A stretch of DNA of 35,717 nucleotides from a virus: positions 59 through 35,775 of the IMG/VR virus record IMGVR_UViG_3300002180_000035, one strand, 5' to 3'. Shown here in pieces: positions 14,147 to 22,509 of this stretch (position 1 is the first letter of the stretch; each line of letters starts with the position of its first letter). The position numbers were made by a program, and so were the translations under genes. The notes beneath the pieces are model-generated. The model saw only the letters and a list, made by a program, of their open reading frames with translations. It searched no databases and was not told where the DNA came from.

Positions 14147-16681
14147 TTATTTTATTTTCAATCCTTTTCTAATTACTTCTTCTTTAGCTTTCATTTTATA
14201 CCACGTTGTTATTTCATTATTGGTACTTCCTAAAATTGTTTCAACTACCAATACATCATTTGCGAAAAACTTTAAATAACGCATTTGGTATTTTTTGTCA
14301 GATACGGCATTTAACCAAACTTCATCAGCATTATTTAAAGCATTTTTTACATGTGGAAAAAGTTGGTGTCTGTCCTCTCCAATTTTTAGGTATTTTCCTG
14401 AAGTATGCGATTTATACACATCATTTTTTAGTATTATTTTACGTTGTAAGTGGTCGCTAAAGCCCATAAACGCTTGTTTTCCACGTTTACCATCAATCCT
14501 AAACAATTCATCTTTATTCCCAGGAATAATTGTAGTGTCTAATTTTAGTTTTTTTAAGCCTTTTTGAAGTACTTTCAAACTTGATAATCCACTATATGAA
14601 GTGTAATTGATATCGTTTATTTTATTTAGTATTTCGCCATCATCAGTATAAAATTGACTTTTTGTAAATACTTGTTTAGCATCAGCTCTGTTAAAACTAA
14701 AGTCAGAATCTTTAAAACTATCACCCATTAATGACATTGCAGCTTTGCCAGTTACAACCTTACTTTTATCACCTACATATTGAATCATTTCGCAACGGCA
14801 ATTGTAACCATTTGGCGGATACAAGCGCATTGCTTCAGGATCATTTAAGTTAAAAACTTTACCATCTAGTAATTGATGCTCTTCACGAACATGATCATCG
14901 CCTACAGTTTGATATTGTACATAAGGCGTTACACTATCAGCTTCAGATTTTTGGCGTATGTATGCTGCTGAATTTTGAGCAGTTGCAATAGTAAAGTTAT
15001 ACTCAGTCTCTAGCCAAGTTTTATTATAGTTACTAGTAACTTTATCAACTTCATTTTTAAAATCGTTAAAAGATCTGATCTGATTTTTATCACGGTTGAT
15101 CATTAAATCTGTCATTGCTGCTAAACGAGCTTCGGTTTTTGAAGCTGCAAATTCAACAATATTTAATTCCATTGTTTGCAACATTAAATGATCAGGTGCA
15201 TCCCAAGCAGCTTCAGCTCTTCCAGTCCATCCATTTTGAAAGCCTTTGATGTATAATAAACTTTCATCGGCAATAATTTGAGCCTGAGAACCTATTGTAT
15301 TTTTATTTTCCCATATATCACGTGCTAATTGTTCTTGAAGTATTTTTATTTTATCACGAACACTTGAAGCTACAGCTGTAAAATTTCCACAACACAAAGC
15401 TTCAGGATAATTTGGAATTCGCACACCTAAAGCTGTTACATTAGTTAAGTTTGTTGGTTGGGTTTGGACTTTTTTTTTACCAGCAATAGGAATGTGAAAC
15501 GTTGAAGATAACCACTCTATATCATCAATTTCATAATCTTTTAAAACACCTTGTGTAATTTTCCAAAATTTATCAAGTGCTAAATTGTGTGATTTATTAA
15601 ACGTAAATTTATCATTGTCTTTTATAAATGTATAGCCTTGATTTTTTAATAAAGGCATCAATACGTCGTTCACTAAAAAAGTTAATGAACGCTTTTCAGC
15701 AATGGCAATTTTATCATCTAAATTACGCTCGTGTACTTCACTTTGACTTCTACTAGCTCCATCGTTGGTTAACATTGTTCCACCTACAATAGCGACACTA
15801 ATTTCTTCACGATTAAAAGCAATAAAATTGCTGTATGTTTGGTAGGCATCGGTTCTGCTGGCTTCTTTAATATCAACCGTAGTACCTAAAGGGAATACTC
15901 CAGTTGAAGCTTCACCAATTTGCTGCAACATATATTCAATTTTATCTAATTGTTTGCTATCAGTTGTATTGGTTGTTGCTGTTACCATAGGCATTCCAAA
16001 TTTTTCGCAAAACTCAGCCCAAGATTGCGCTACATTTCGTTTCCAAATTAAGTTAGGTACAATATCATTTAAGATACCAAGATTGTCAGCACTTCCAATT
16101 TCAATTAACCAGTCTTCAAAAAATGGATCAGTATAATCAACCGTATCTTGCTTTCCCAAATCAGGGATCACTAATTTATCTTGAGGCACAACATTTCTAC
16201 GAGGTACTAATGCTAATTCAATTTTATCTTTCCAAAATGCTTTAAATTCAATTAATGTGTGACCTCTAAAACTAGCATCTATAGCGTGTGATAAAAAGTC
16301 GTAAAACCATTGTTGGTTAAAAAACTCACTAGCTTCTTCATTAGATTTATTATTGGTTTTATCAATAATACTAAATTCAGTATTTAAAATAGAATAAGTA
16401 CGAAGTCTAATTTGCGCTTTTAAATGTCCATCGGTACTTAAATCATCGATTAAATCTTGAAACATCTGAAAGCGAGGCTTCTCAGGTAGTTGTGTTAACT
16501 GAATAGCAGTACGCCATTTTTCAATATTTTTTCTGCTGGTATCTTTAAAGGCATTTACTATTTTTGCAATAATATCTTTATCAGCCTGAATTAATCGCCC
16601 TCCAGCTCCAGTATCTTTTTGTTTCGCAAAACTCTCAATAAAGCGTTTGTAAGCGTTTGTTTCAAATCCTAAAATCTTCAT
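14147..16681 (-). CDS. Portal (gp29/DUF935) + MuF + C-terminal nuclease-toxin-like fusion
   Basis: An 844-residue three-part protein. Residues about 25-430 are a Mu gp29-type (DUF935) portal (SRSQSEVHERNLDDKIAIAE near 310-330). About 540-640 is a MuF head-morphogenesis domain with DDHVREEHQLLDGKVF and the closing motif PPNGYNCRC (~630). Residues about 700-844 form an extra domain: FSDHLQRKIILKND, then DEVWLNAVSDKKYQMRYLKFF, then TWYKMK. This resembles the phage Barnase-EndoU-ColicinE5/D-RelE-like nuclease modules (PBECR) often fused to MuF. In Mu, portal and MuF are separate genes. The fusion would place the nuclease-like domain at the portal vertex for delivery with DNA. Confidence 0.85.
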   Translation of the reverse strand: MKILGFETNAYKRFIESFAKQKDTGAGGRLIQADKDIIAKIVNAFKDTSRKNIEKWRTAIQLTQLPEKPRFQMFQDLIDDLSTDGHLKAQIRLRTYSILNTEFSIIDKTNNKSNEEASEFFNQQWFYDFLSHAIDASFRGHTLIEFKAFWKDKIELALVPRRNVVPQDKLVIPDLGKQDTVDYTDPFFEDWLIEIGSADNLGILNDIVPNLIWKRNVAQSWAEFCEKFGMPMVTATTNTTDSKQLDKIEYMLQQIGEASTGVFPLGTTVDIKEASRTDAYQTYSNFIAFNREEISVAIVGGTMLTNDGASRSQSEVHERNLDDKIAIAEKRSLTFLVNDVLMPLLKNQGYTFIKDNDKFTFNKSHNLALDKFWKITQGVLKDYEIDDIEWLSSTFHIPIAGKKKVQTQPTNLTNVTALGVRIPNYPEALCCGNFTAVASSVRDKIKILQEQLARDIWENKNTIGSQAQIIADESLLYIKGFQNGWTGRAEAAWDAPDHLMLQTMELNIVEFAASKTEARLAAMTDLMINRDKNQIRSFNDFKNEVDKVTSNYNKTWLETEYNFTIATAQNSAAYIRQKSEADSVTPYVQYQTVGDDHVREEHQLLDGKVFNLNDPEAMRLYPPNGYNCRCEMIQYVGDKSKVVTGKAAMSLMGDSFKDSDFSFNRADAKQVFTKSQFYTDDGEILNKINDINYTSYSGLSSLKVLQKGLKKLKLDTTIIPGNKDELFRIDGKRGKQAFMGFSDHLQRKIILKNDVYKSHTSGKYLKIGEDRHQLFPHVKNALNNADEVWLNAVSDKKYQMRYLKFFANDVLVVETILGSTNNEITTWYKMKAKEEVIRKGLKIK

Positions 16682-16748
16682 ATAACTTTTTATAAATAAT
16701 TAATCTACGGTTAATTTAAACGGTATTTAAACAGTGTTAAAGAGCTTG

Positions 16749-17198
16749 TTACCATCTATTATCTTCATTTTCTCTTTCAGAACCTATCCTAAAATCAAAT
16801 TTTTCCTCTCCAGCATCATCTAATTTTCTCGGTAAATCTGCATTAATATCTCCTTTTGCAACATCACGTAGCCAGTTTAAAGCATCTTGATAACGTGTTG
16901 CACGATGCTCAGGCATTAAATTAGGAGCAATAGAAGTGTACAAATGATACAAGGCACAATCAATCGTTGTCATAATAATATGCGGATTTCTTGTGTCAGG
17001 TTCTTCTCCAGCATCTACAAATATTTTATCGGTATCGTACCTTCCAAATAAGTAATTCTTTACTTGAGATATTGCCATTTGTTCAGCCTTTGAAAGTTTT
17101 TGAACTTCATCGACACTATTAAATTCAGTTTCAGCCAATACGTCTTGTATTTCTTTTCTGATTAATGCGGAATAATCTTCATTTGTTAAAAATGCCAT
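16749..17198 (-). CDS. gp36-like head-tail protein (DUF1320)
   Basis: A 149-residue protein of the DUF1320 family (Mu gp36), thought to act at the head-tail connector. The helical N-terminus (NEDYSALIRKEIQDVLAE) and DALNWLRDVAKGDINADLP near the C-terminus are family features. It sits between large terminase (1-nt overlap) and portal, whereas Mu places it after the capsid gene, another sign of late-gene rearrangement. Confidence 0.75.
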   Translation of the reverse strand: MAFLTNEDYSALIRKEIQDVLAETEFNSVDEVQKLSKAEQMAISQVKNYLFGRYDTDKIFVDAGEEPDTRNPHIIMTTIDCALYHLYTSIAPNLMPEHRATRYQDALNWLRDVAKGDINADLPRKLDDAGEEKFDFRIGSERENEDNRW

Positions 17199-18769
17199 TA
17201 GTATCTGTTTTTACTTTTTTCTAAAATTTCAGCTCTTGTTTTTAATCTAGTTTCAAACTTTTGCACATAGGTTACTGCGTTTAATTTTGAAATTGCACCG
17301 TGTTGTGCATCAGGTGAATCATCAGGAGTTCCACTTCCTTTTTCAAAAGCAAGTAAATGTTCAATGTGTAACATTGTATCAGGATCTTCTCTCAGCGCTT
17401 CATCAATAAATATATTATTACGCTCGTAATAACCTGCCATAGACTCTACACGGTCATGTTTATCTCCTTTTGGTCGCTGATCTGCTTCAACTGGAACATG
17501 GTAGCCTCTAAAATCTCCTTCAGTATCAAAGTCATTTACAAATTCATCTTGAGCAAACAAACCTTCAATAAAATAGCGGATGTTGTATTTGGCTAAGTTT
17601 CTATCTTCATACAAGTCATAAAGCCACTTAGCACATTCAGCTCTTGATCCTTGTCTATTGTAAACTGCTAAGATGTGATATTCACGTCCTGTTTTTCCTA
17701 TCAGTAACATGGCTTTGTGATCTCCAGCATCTTTATAACTTAAATCGCCATACAATACCAAACCATCGTACTGTCGTAATTGTAAGCGTTGCTTATAATG
17801 AATTTGCTCATTTTTAAATATTGTACCGTCTGTTATGTGAACATGCATATATTCACGCATAAATGAGCGATACGGTGTTTTTCTAAACTTCTTTTTCCAG
17901 TATGCAGCACTTGTTTTTTCTTTCCAAGCTGGCTCAAAATTTTCTAGATCCTTAACAGCTTTTACAGATACTACAAAATGTTCAATTTTATCTCCGTATT
18001 CTTTGGCAATTTTATTGATGCGTTTAAACTCAATCTTCAATTTATTAATGATGGTGTTTTTGTGGAAGTTGTTATTTGCAACTATAAATCTTCTGCGTAA
18101 TGATCCTTCATCAAAAGTACCTTGTAAATCTTCCCACACCCATTCTAAAGCTTCACGGCTTAAACGATCGTTTTTCATTCTTTTTTTGGTGTCAATATCA
18201 TCAACAACGATATAATCTGGTCGTTCAGCTAACTCACGAATACCTCTTGGATTTTGACCGTAACCTAACGAGTAAAATTTAACGCCGTCTGTAGTACTGA
18301 AATCTCCATTAGCCCAGTTTCCACGTTTAAAACGCATACCGTAATCAGAAATTAACCGCTGATTGTGTTGTAGCATCGCCTGAATGTCAGACAGTAGCTT
18401 CTTAGCTTTAGTTTCGGTTTGACCGACTAGCAGCATAAAGAACAGCTCTTTTTTCACTAAATACAAATACAGCGGTATTCCTAAATCTACGTGGACAGAT
18501 TTTGCACCACTTCTATAAATTTCAGCCAGTACTGAGGCTGTGGGGTTGTCTATTATAATTTTTGCTAAACGCTTATGAAATGGGGCGCATTTAGACTTGG
18601 CGTACATGTTAAAATGGTACTCGAACCAATCTACATAATTTGCCTCCAGTTTTTTTATACGAGCATTTTTATCCTTGGGAGATTCGCCAAGCTTTAATTG
18701 TGTAGAGCGATATATTCGCTTACAATGCTCATCATACTGAAGTATAAATTTTTCAAACTTCTTATCCAT
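17198..18769 (-). CDS. Terminase large subunit
   Basis: A 523-residue packaging motor of the Mu gp28 type. The ATPase half shows a degenerate Walker A (YRSGAKS, near residue 85), Walker B with acidic pair (YIVVDDID, near 195) and the coupling segment FIVANNNFHK. The nuclease half begins near 330 with LYGDLSYKD, the first metal-binding Asp of the RNase H-like fold, followed by FIEGLFAQDEF and a late Asp in the DSPDAQHGA segment. It overlaps the small subunit stop. Headful packaging from integrated copies is expected for this family. Confidence 0.9.
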   Translation of the reverse strand: MDKKFEKFILQYDEHCKRIYRSTQLKLGESPKDKNARIKKLEANYVDWFEYHFNMYAKSKCAPFHKRLAKIIIDNPTASVLAEIYRSGAKSVHVDLGIPLYLYLVKKELFFMLLVGQTETKAKKLLSDIQAMLQHNQRLISDYGMRFKRGNWANGDFSTTDGVKFYSLGYGQNPRGIRELAERPDYIVVDDIDTKKRMKNDRLSREALEWVWEDLQGTFDEGSLRRRFIVANNNFHKNTIINKLKIEFKRINKIAKEYGDKIEHFVVSVKAVKDLENFEPAWKEKTSAAYWKKKFRKTPYRSFMREYMHVHITDGTIFKNEQIHYKQRLQLRQYDGLVLYGDLSYKDAGDHKAMLLIGKTGREYHILAVYNRQGSRAECAKWLYDLYEDRNLAKYNIRYFIEGLFAQDEFVNDFDTEGDFRGYHVPVEADQRPKGDKHDRVESMAGYYERNNIFIDEALREDPDTMLHIEHLLAFEKGSGTPDDSPDAQHGAISKLNAVTYVQKFETRLKTRAEILEKSKNRY

Positions 18770-19203
18770 TATTCAATCGATGCTTTATACATGATAAAAT
18801 TCTTATGCCATTTTAAAAATGTAATTGCTATTTCAGGTTCTTGATCAGCTAGCCAATTGTCAAATTCTTTAAAAACACTTAACACTACTTGTACAGATGT
18901 TTTAGAACTTACATCTTGAAGTACTCGTGATATTTTGGAAAGTGCATCAGCATCAACCGTTGCCTTTTCGCCACTTGCAACCAACTCGAGCTGCTTTACT
19001 AGAAGCTCTTTTATTTTATGCGGTGCAGATAGGTTTTCAGCTCTACGTTCATCCCATGTTTTTTCTCCTTTACGCCCTTTACGCCATCGGCTTAAAGTTT
19101 GCTCAGAACTACCTAGAAATTCAGCAATGTATTTTGCTGTATCTCCATCTTCAATGAACATTCGTTCAGCTATTGCTAGTTTTTGTTTGTTGTTTAAAGC
19201 CAT
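18769..19203 (-). CDS. Terminase small subunit
   Basis: ATG at 19203 is preferred: the longer frame to 19263 would run through the tRNA gene. The 144-residue product has an N-terminal helix-turn-helix (YIAEFLGSSEQTLSRWRKGR) for DNA recognition, then a helical middle with LLVKQLELVASGE and a C-terminal helix. It starts 13 nt after the tRNA 3' end, so tRNA processing would create the mRNA 5' end. Confidence 0.8.
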   Translation of the reverse strand: MALNNKQKLAIAERMFIEDGDTAKYIAEFLGSSEQTLSRWRKGRKGEKTWDERRAENLSAPHKIKELLVKQLELVASGEKATVDADALSKISRVLQDVSSKTSVQVVLSVFKEFDNWLADQEPEIAITFLKWHKNFIMYKASIE

Positions 19204-19216
19204 TATTAAAATTTTG

Positions 19217-19289
19217 TAGCGAGGGACAGACTCGAACTGCCGACCTTTGGATAATGAGTCCAACGAGATACCAACTTCTCCACCTCACG
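19217..19289 (-). tRNA. tRNA-Met (CAT), initiator-like
   Basis: A 73-nt cloverleaf on the minus strand. The acceptor is CGTGAGG/CCTCGCT with six pairs and an unpaired C1/U72. The D arm is GAGA-AGTTGGTA-TCTC, the anticodon stem TTGGA/TCCAA with loop CTCATTA (anticodon CAT at 19254-19256), the variable loop AGGTC, and the T arm GGCAG-TTCGAGT-CTGTC. The unpaired 1/72 position and overall likeness to bacterial tRNA-fMet point to an initiator, but only two of the three G-C pairs expected at the base of the anticodon stem are present and position 37 is U, which is odd. CCA is not encoded. It lies 8 nt downstream of a terminator. Confidence 0.85.
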
Positions 19290-19296
19290 ATTTTAA

Positions 19297-19327
19297 AAAA
19301 TCCCTCCTTTGATTAGGAAGGATTTTT
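19297..19327. terminator. Bidirectional terminator
   Basis: AATCC-TCCT (19299-19308) pairs with AGGA-GGATT (19315-19324) with one C/A mismatch and a 6-nt loop. T/A tracts on both sides give T runs in both directions. It should end the lipoprotein transcript on the minus strand just before the tRNA. Confidence 0.65.
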
Positions 19328-19349
19328 ATTATTAATTAGGGTATCTTAT

Positions 19350-19769
19350 TTATGATTTAGCACATTTACGACTATCAGCTCTTATTTTAATTGAGTTCTT
19401 AGTGAACTTATTTAAGTTTAGCTGGGTCTGATTGTGATCAGTTCTTGTGTATAATTTATGATTGAAATTAGCTGTATATAAATTAGTGTCCGTTATATGG
19501 CTGACGACATATTTATCCTCCATAAATAACAAGGGATTCTCTAATTCTAAACATACAATTGGTTTGAATACATGAATAGCCTCACTAACTTTAAAAGTTT
19601 GTAAAACCTCCATATTTTCATCTGCTAAAATTACTGTAGCTGTCATAGTCATTTGACTAAAACTGATATCAGTTGTTTGTTTTTTGGTTGGGGCAGCATT
19701 AGCGTGGCTGCAACCCATAAATGCCAACATTCCGATGACAAATACAAAGACCGATAAATTAAACTTCAT
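19350..19769 (-). CDS. Phage-encoded lipoprotein, moron-like
   Basis: ATG at 19769 gives a clean lipoprotein signal (MKFNLSVFVFVIGMLAFMGC, lipid on Cys20); an ATG five codons upstream (19784) is less likely. The 139-residue product has a mature beta-rich part (FSQMTMTATVILADENMEVL) with no known domain. It lies alone between the late control region and a terminator, like a moron gene expressed from the prophage. Lysogenic conversion or superinfection exclusion at the envelope is a reasonable guess. Confidence 0.6.
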   Translation of the reverse strand: MKFNLSVFVFVIGMLAFMGCSHANAAPTKKQTTDISFSQMTMTATVILADENMEVLQTFKVSEAIHVFKPIVCLELENPLLFMEDKYVVSHITDTNLYTANFNHKLYTRTDHNQTQLNLNKFTKNSIKIRADSRKCAKS

Positions 19770-19799
19770 TCTAAAATGAATCACATTGTTTATGTGTTT

Positions 19800-19823
19800 G
19801 TATGTGTACGAAAGTACACATAC
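19800..19823. promoter_or_regulatory. 10-bp inverted repeat with GAAA loop
   Basis: GTATGTGTAC-GAAA-GTACACATAC is perfect over 10 bp with a GNRA-type loop. It lies in the divergent control region about 30 nt from the lipoprotein start and may form an RNA hairpin in the lipoprotein leader or a DNA operator. Confidence 0.5.
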
Positions 19824-19841
19824 TGAACCCTACTTTTTTAC

Positions 19842-19885
19842 TTGCTTGCAAGGCTTGCAACGTTGTTTGCAAGCCTTGCAAGCAA
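19842..19885. promoter_or_regulatory. 19-bp perfect inverted repeat, candidate late activator site
   Basis: TTGCTTGCAAGGCTTGCAA (19842-19860) is repeated exactly inverted at 19867-19885 around CGTTGT. Each arm is itself built from two TTGCAA-type half-palindromes. It is GC-richer than the neighbourhood, has no clear T tract, and sits between the two divergent late transcription units. A binding site for the late activator is the best guess. Confidence 0.55.
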
Positions 19886-19887
19886 TG

Positions 19888-19929
19888 TTGTTTTAAGCTA
19901 TTTATTACATCACTTTTGAGGCTCAAAAG
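19888..19929 (+). promoter_or_regulatory. Candidate late promoter with overlapping palindrome
   Basis: TTG at 19888-19890 is followed after 20 nt by CACTTTTG (19911-19918), one mismatch from the TAnnTTTG -7 box. CTTTTGAG-G-CTCAAAAG (19913-19929), an 8-1-8 palindrome, covers the -7 element and the start region. The capsid operon begins at 19945. The imperfect -7 box is compatible with activator dependence. Confidence 0.45.
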
Positions 19930-19944
19930 CAATAAAAATAACGG

Positions 19945-21078
19945 ATGTTAATACGAGTTAAAGACAATAAAATAACACTACATGGTGTGATTTGGAAAGG
20001 TGATGACACCTATTTTGAGCATTATTTTTCAGCACTTGAAGAAAAGTACGATACTATTTTTGTGCATGTTCATACAGATGGTGGTAATGTATTCGCAGGA
20101 AATTATATGAAATCTCGCTTACAATTATCAAAAGCAAAAATTATAATTCAAATTGATGGTACTGCTTTTTCAATGGGTGCTTTTTTATTAGCTGCTGCTG
20201 ATGAGAGAGTTATTGTTTCTAACGGATTTATAATGATCCATCAAGCGCAAGGATCAACTCGAGGAACTGCGAAGGATCACCGTTCAAATGCAGACTTGTT
20301 AGATGATATGAATGAGAATTTCATTGTAGATCTAATGCGTATAACAGGAAAGACTCGTAAATATGTAATGAAGTGGTTTGATGGGGATACCTATTTCAAT
20401 GCAAAAAAAGCCGAAAAAGAAGGACTTGTTGACAGGATTGTAGATCCTGTAATTGATATTAAAATTAATGAAACAAAAGCACTCGCCGAAACAGATGTGT
20501 ATGGACGTTTTTCGGCACTACTTACACATACACAAGAAAATAATCATAATAATTTAAAAACAACAAAAACAATGAAAACTGCAATTATTGCAAGATTTGG
20601 ATTGGTAGGTGTTTCGGCGGATTCATCTGATACGGCAGTATTAGAAGCGATGCAAAAACATCTTGATTCACAAACAGGAGGTATTCAAACAAAATATGAT
20701 GCCTTAAAAAAAGAACATGACACTTTAACTACTGATGTAGAGGCAAAAACGAAAGTAAAAATTGATGCTTTGTTAAAGCCTCTTGAGAAAAAAGTTACTG
20801 CTGAAAAACTAGCCACTTATAGAACTATTGGTGAAACCAGTGGTGTTGAAGCTTTAGAAGTTGCTTTAGAAGGAGCAGTAGGTAAACAACGTAAAGGAAT
20901 TACTGATTTTATCACTGGTAAAGATGGTGATGTAGACGGAGCTCAACCAGTTGCTGGATGGAACTGGGACAAGTACCAAAAAGAAGATCCTAGAGCTTTA
21001 GAAACTTTAGCTAAGGAAAATCCTGACGCTTTTAACGCATTGTACAAAGCCAAGTTTGGTTCTGAATACAAGGCATAA
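19945..21078 (+). CDS. Prohead protease with C-terminal scaffold
   Basis: A 377-residue ClpP-type head maturation protease (role of Mu gpI). Catalytic Ser76 lies in GTAFSMGAF, His99 in FIMIHQAQ and the acidic residue is probably Asp148 in FDGDTYFNA; the oxyanion glycines are at TDGGNVF. After about residue 200 the protein becomes a charged, coiled scaffold-like domain (KYDALKKEHDTLTTDVEAKT). An in-frame ATG at 20572 (Met210) could start a separate scaffold, as Mu gpZ is nested in gpI. The major capsid gene follows after 27 nt. Confidence 0.85.
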   Translation: MLIRVKDNKITLHGVIWKGDDTYFEHYFSALEEKYDTIFVHVHTDGGNVFAGNYMKSRLQLSKAKIIIQIDGTAFSMGAFLLAAADERVIVSNGFIMIHQAQGSTRGTAKDHRSNADLLDDMNENFIVDLMRITGKTRKYVMKWFDGDTYFNAKKAEKEGLVDRIVDPVIDIKINETKALAETDVYGRFSALLTHTQENNHNNLKTTKTMKTAIIARFGLVGVSADSSDTAVLEAMQKHLDSQTGGIQTKYDALKKEHDTLTTDVEAKTKVKIDALLKPLEKKVTAEKLATYRTIGETSGVEALEVALEGAVGKQRKGITDFITGKDGDVDGAQPVAGWNWDKYQKEDPRALETLAKENPDAFNALYKAKFGSEYKA

Positions 21079-21105
21079 TACTAATTAAAAAAAAGACATT
21101 AAATA

Positions 21106-22017
21106 ATGGCAGGCTTAAATCAAGAAATATGGACAGATGTTGCAGTATCTCAATTTAGAGCAACTGAAGAGGCAACTTTCCTAAATGAAATTACTGACGA
21201 ATCAAGATTCGTTACGGCAACACGAGGTGATAATCAAGTGATACACCTTAATGATATTGGAGTAGATCCTGAAGTGTTAATCAATAACACTACATACCCA
21301 ATTCCAACGGCATCACAAACTGATGGCGATATCGCAATTACTCTGGACAAATATCAAACTGAAGTAACGGTTGTTACTGATGATGAGATTCAATACTTGG
21401 CATACGATAAAATTCGTATTGTTCAAGATAAGCATGTAAAGGCTATTATGAATAAAAAGCATTCAAAAGCTGCACATGCAATTGCTCCTGCTGAAAATAC
21501 AGCTACAACTCCTGTAATGGTTACTACTGGAGCTGATGACGGTACAGGGCGTAAAAAAATGCTTTTAAAGGATATTTTGACTCATAAAAAGCAATACGAC
21601 AAACAAAAAATTCCATTGCAAGGAAGAGTGTTGGTATTGTGTTCGGATCACTACAACGATCTTTTAGAAGATGCTATTGATAAGAAAGTTGATTCAAAAC
21701 AATTTAGTGATGATCAAGGCGGAATGTTGTCAGCTCGTTTGTATGGGTTTAAAGTGTATTGGTATATCGAAAACCCTTATTACTCTGCTGCACTAGCTAA
21801 AAAAGCGTATGGATCTGTTCCTGCTGGAACTGACTACCAAGCCTCTGTTTCATTTTACGCTCCTGATATGTTCAAAGCAAATGGTAGTACTACCAATTAC
21901 GATGAAAAACCTAAGCCAAGAACACAGCAATGGGAATTCAATATGAAGCATCATTACATTGTGTTGCCTCGTAAAAATAGAGCTACTGGAGCAATTGTTT
22001 CTGTAGCTGTTGTATAA
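21106..22017 (+). CDS. Major capsid protein (HK97 fold)
   Basis: A 303-residue capsid protein directly after the protease/scaffold, as expected. Features include an N-terminal helical arm (NQEIWTDVAVSQFRATEEAT), a beta-rich E-loop-like region (IHLNDIGVDPEVLINNTTYP), a spine-helix region (LLKDILTHKKQYDKQKIPLQ) followed by a P-domain strand (GRVLVLCSDHYNDLL), and a final strand pair. No processing site is obvious. Confidence 0.85.
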   Translation: MAGLNQEIWTDVAVSQFRATEEATFLNEITDESRFVTATRGDNQVIHLNDIGVDPEVLINNTTYPIPTASQTDGDIAITLDKYQTEVTVVTDDEIQYLAYDKIRIVQDKHVKAIMNKKHSKAAHAIAPAENTATTPVMVTTGADDGTGRKKMLLKDILTHKKQYDKQKIPLQGRVLVLCSDHYNDLLEDAIDKKVDSKQFSDDQGGMLSARLYGFKVYWYIENPYYSAALAKKAYGSVPAGTDYQASVSFYAPDMFKANGSTTNYDEKPKPRTQQWEFNMKHHYIVLPRKNRATGAIVSVAVV

Positions 22018-22040
22018 TTAACTTAAAACTATTTTAGATA

Positions 22041-22508
22041 ATGAAAGTTACAAAAAAGCATAAAGAAGATGCTGCCAAAATTTATGGCAGCAATCCTTCT
22101 ATTACTGGACTTTGGGTAAATAAAAACGGTGAGTTTTTTACAACCGACAACCTAGCTAATTTAAGCGTAAAAGGTAAAAAATCGGATTATGCATCTATTA
22201 ATAAAGTTGATGTAGTTGACCCTGAAGATGATAAAGATGATTTTGACCATGATACAAAAAAGACAGTAAAAGCTGTTGATGGTAAAATGGTTATTATCAC
22301 TGAGGATAAAAAGGAATTAACGTTTCCTGCCATAAAAGAAGAAGTAAGAGAACCAAAAGAAGGTGATGTTGCTGAAGTTGATGGCAAACCAGCTGCTGGA
22401 AAATTTGTGTACCAAGGTACTACTATGATCTTTGATAAAGGGACATTGAAAACCGTTACCTTTAAATCAGGTGCTGTTCGCTCATTCTTTAAAAACATCT
22501 TAGGTTAA
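22041..22508 (+). CDS. Capsid-associated or decoration protein candidate
   Basis: A 155-residue protein between capsid and tail sheath genes. The N-terminal part (about 1-45) resembles the short domain found in FluMu/gp35-type proteins (NPSITGLWVNKNGEFFTT). The middle is acidic and disordered (VVDPEDDKDDFDHDT). The C-terminal part is a small beta domain (VDGKPAAGKFVYQGTTMIFD). Position suggests head decoration or head completion; not shown. Confidence 0.55.
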   Translation: MKVTKKHKEDAAKIYGSNPSITGLWVNKNGEFFTTDNLANLSVKGKKSDYASINKVDVVDPEDDKDDFDHDTKKTVKAVDGKMVIITEDKKELTFPAIKEEVREPKEGDVAEVDGKPAAGKFVYQGTTMIFDKGTLKTVTFKSGAVRSFFKNILG

Positions 22509-22509
22509 G

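Noticed and set aside
19204-19263. Upstream extension of the small terminase by 20 residues
   Set aside because: The extension would be translated from tRNA sequence; the ATG at 19203 gives a normal N-terminus leading into the helix-turn-helix.
19842-19885. The 19-bp inverted repeat as a simple terminator
   Set aside because: No clear T tract follows in either direction and no gene ends beside it; it lies between two divergent starts.
22187-22498. Minus-strand frame of 103 codons inside the 22041 gene
   Set aside because: It is a shadow of the plus-strand coding sequence in a single-direction operon, without its own promoter or neighbours.
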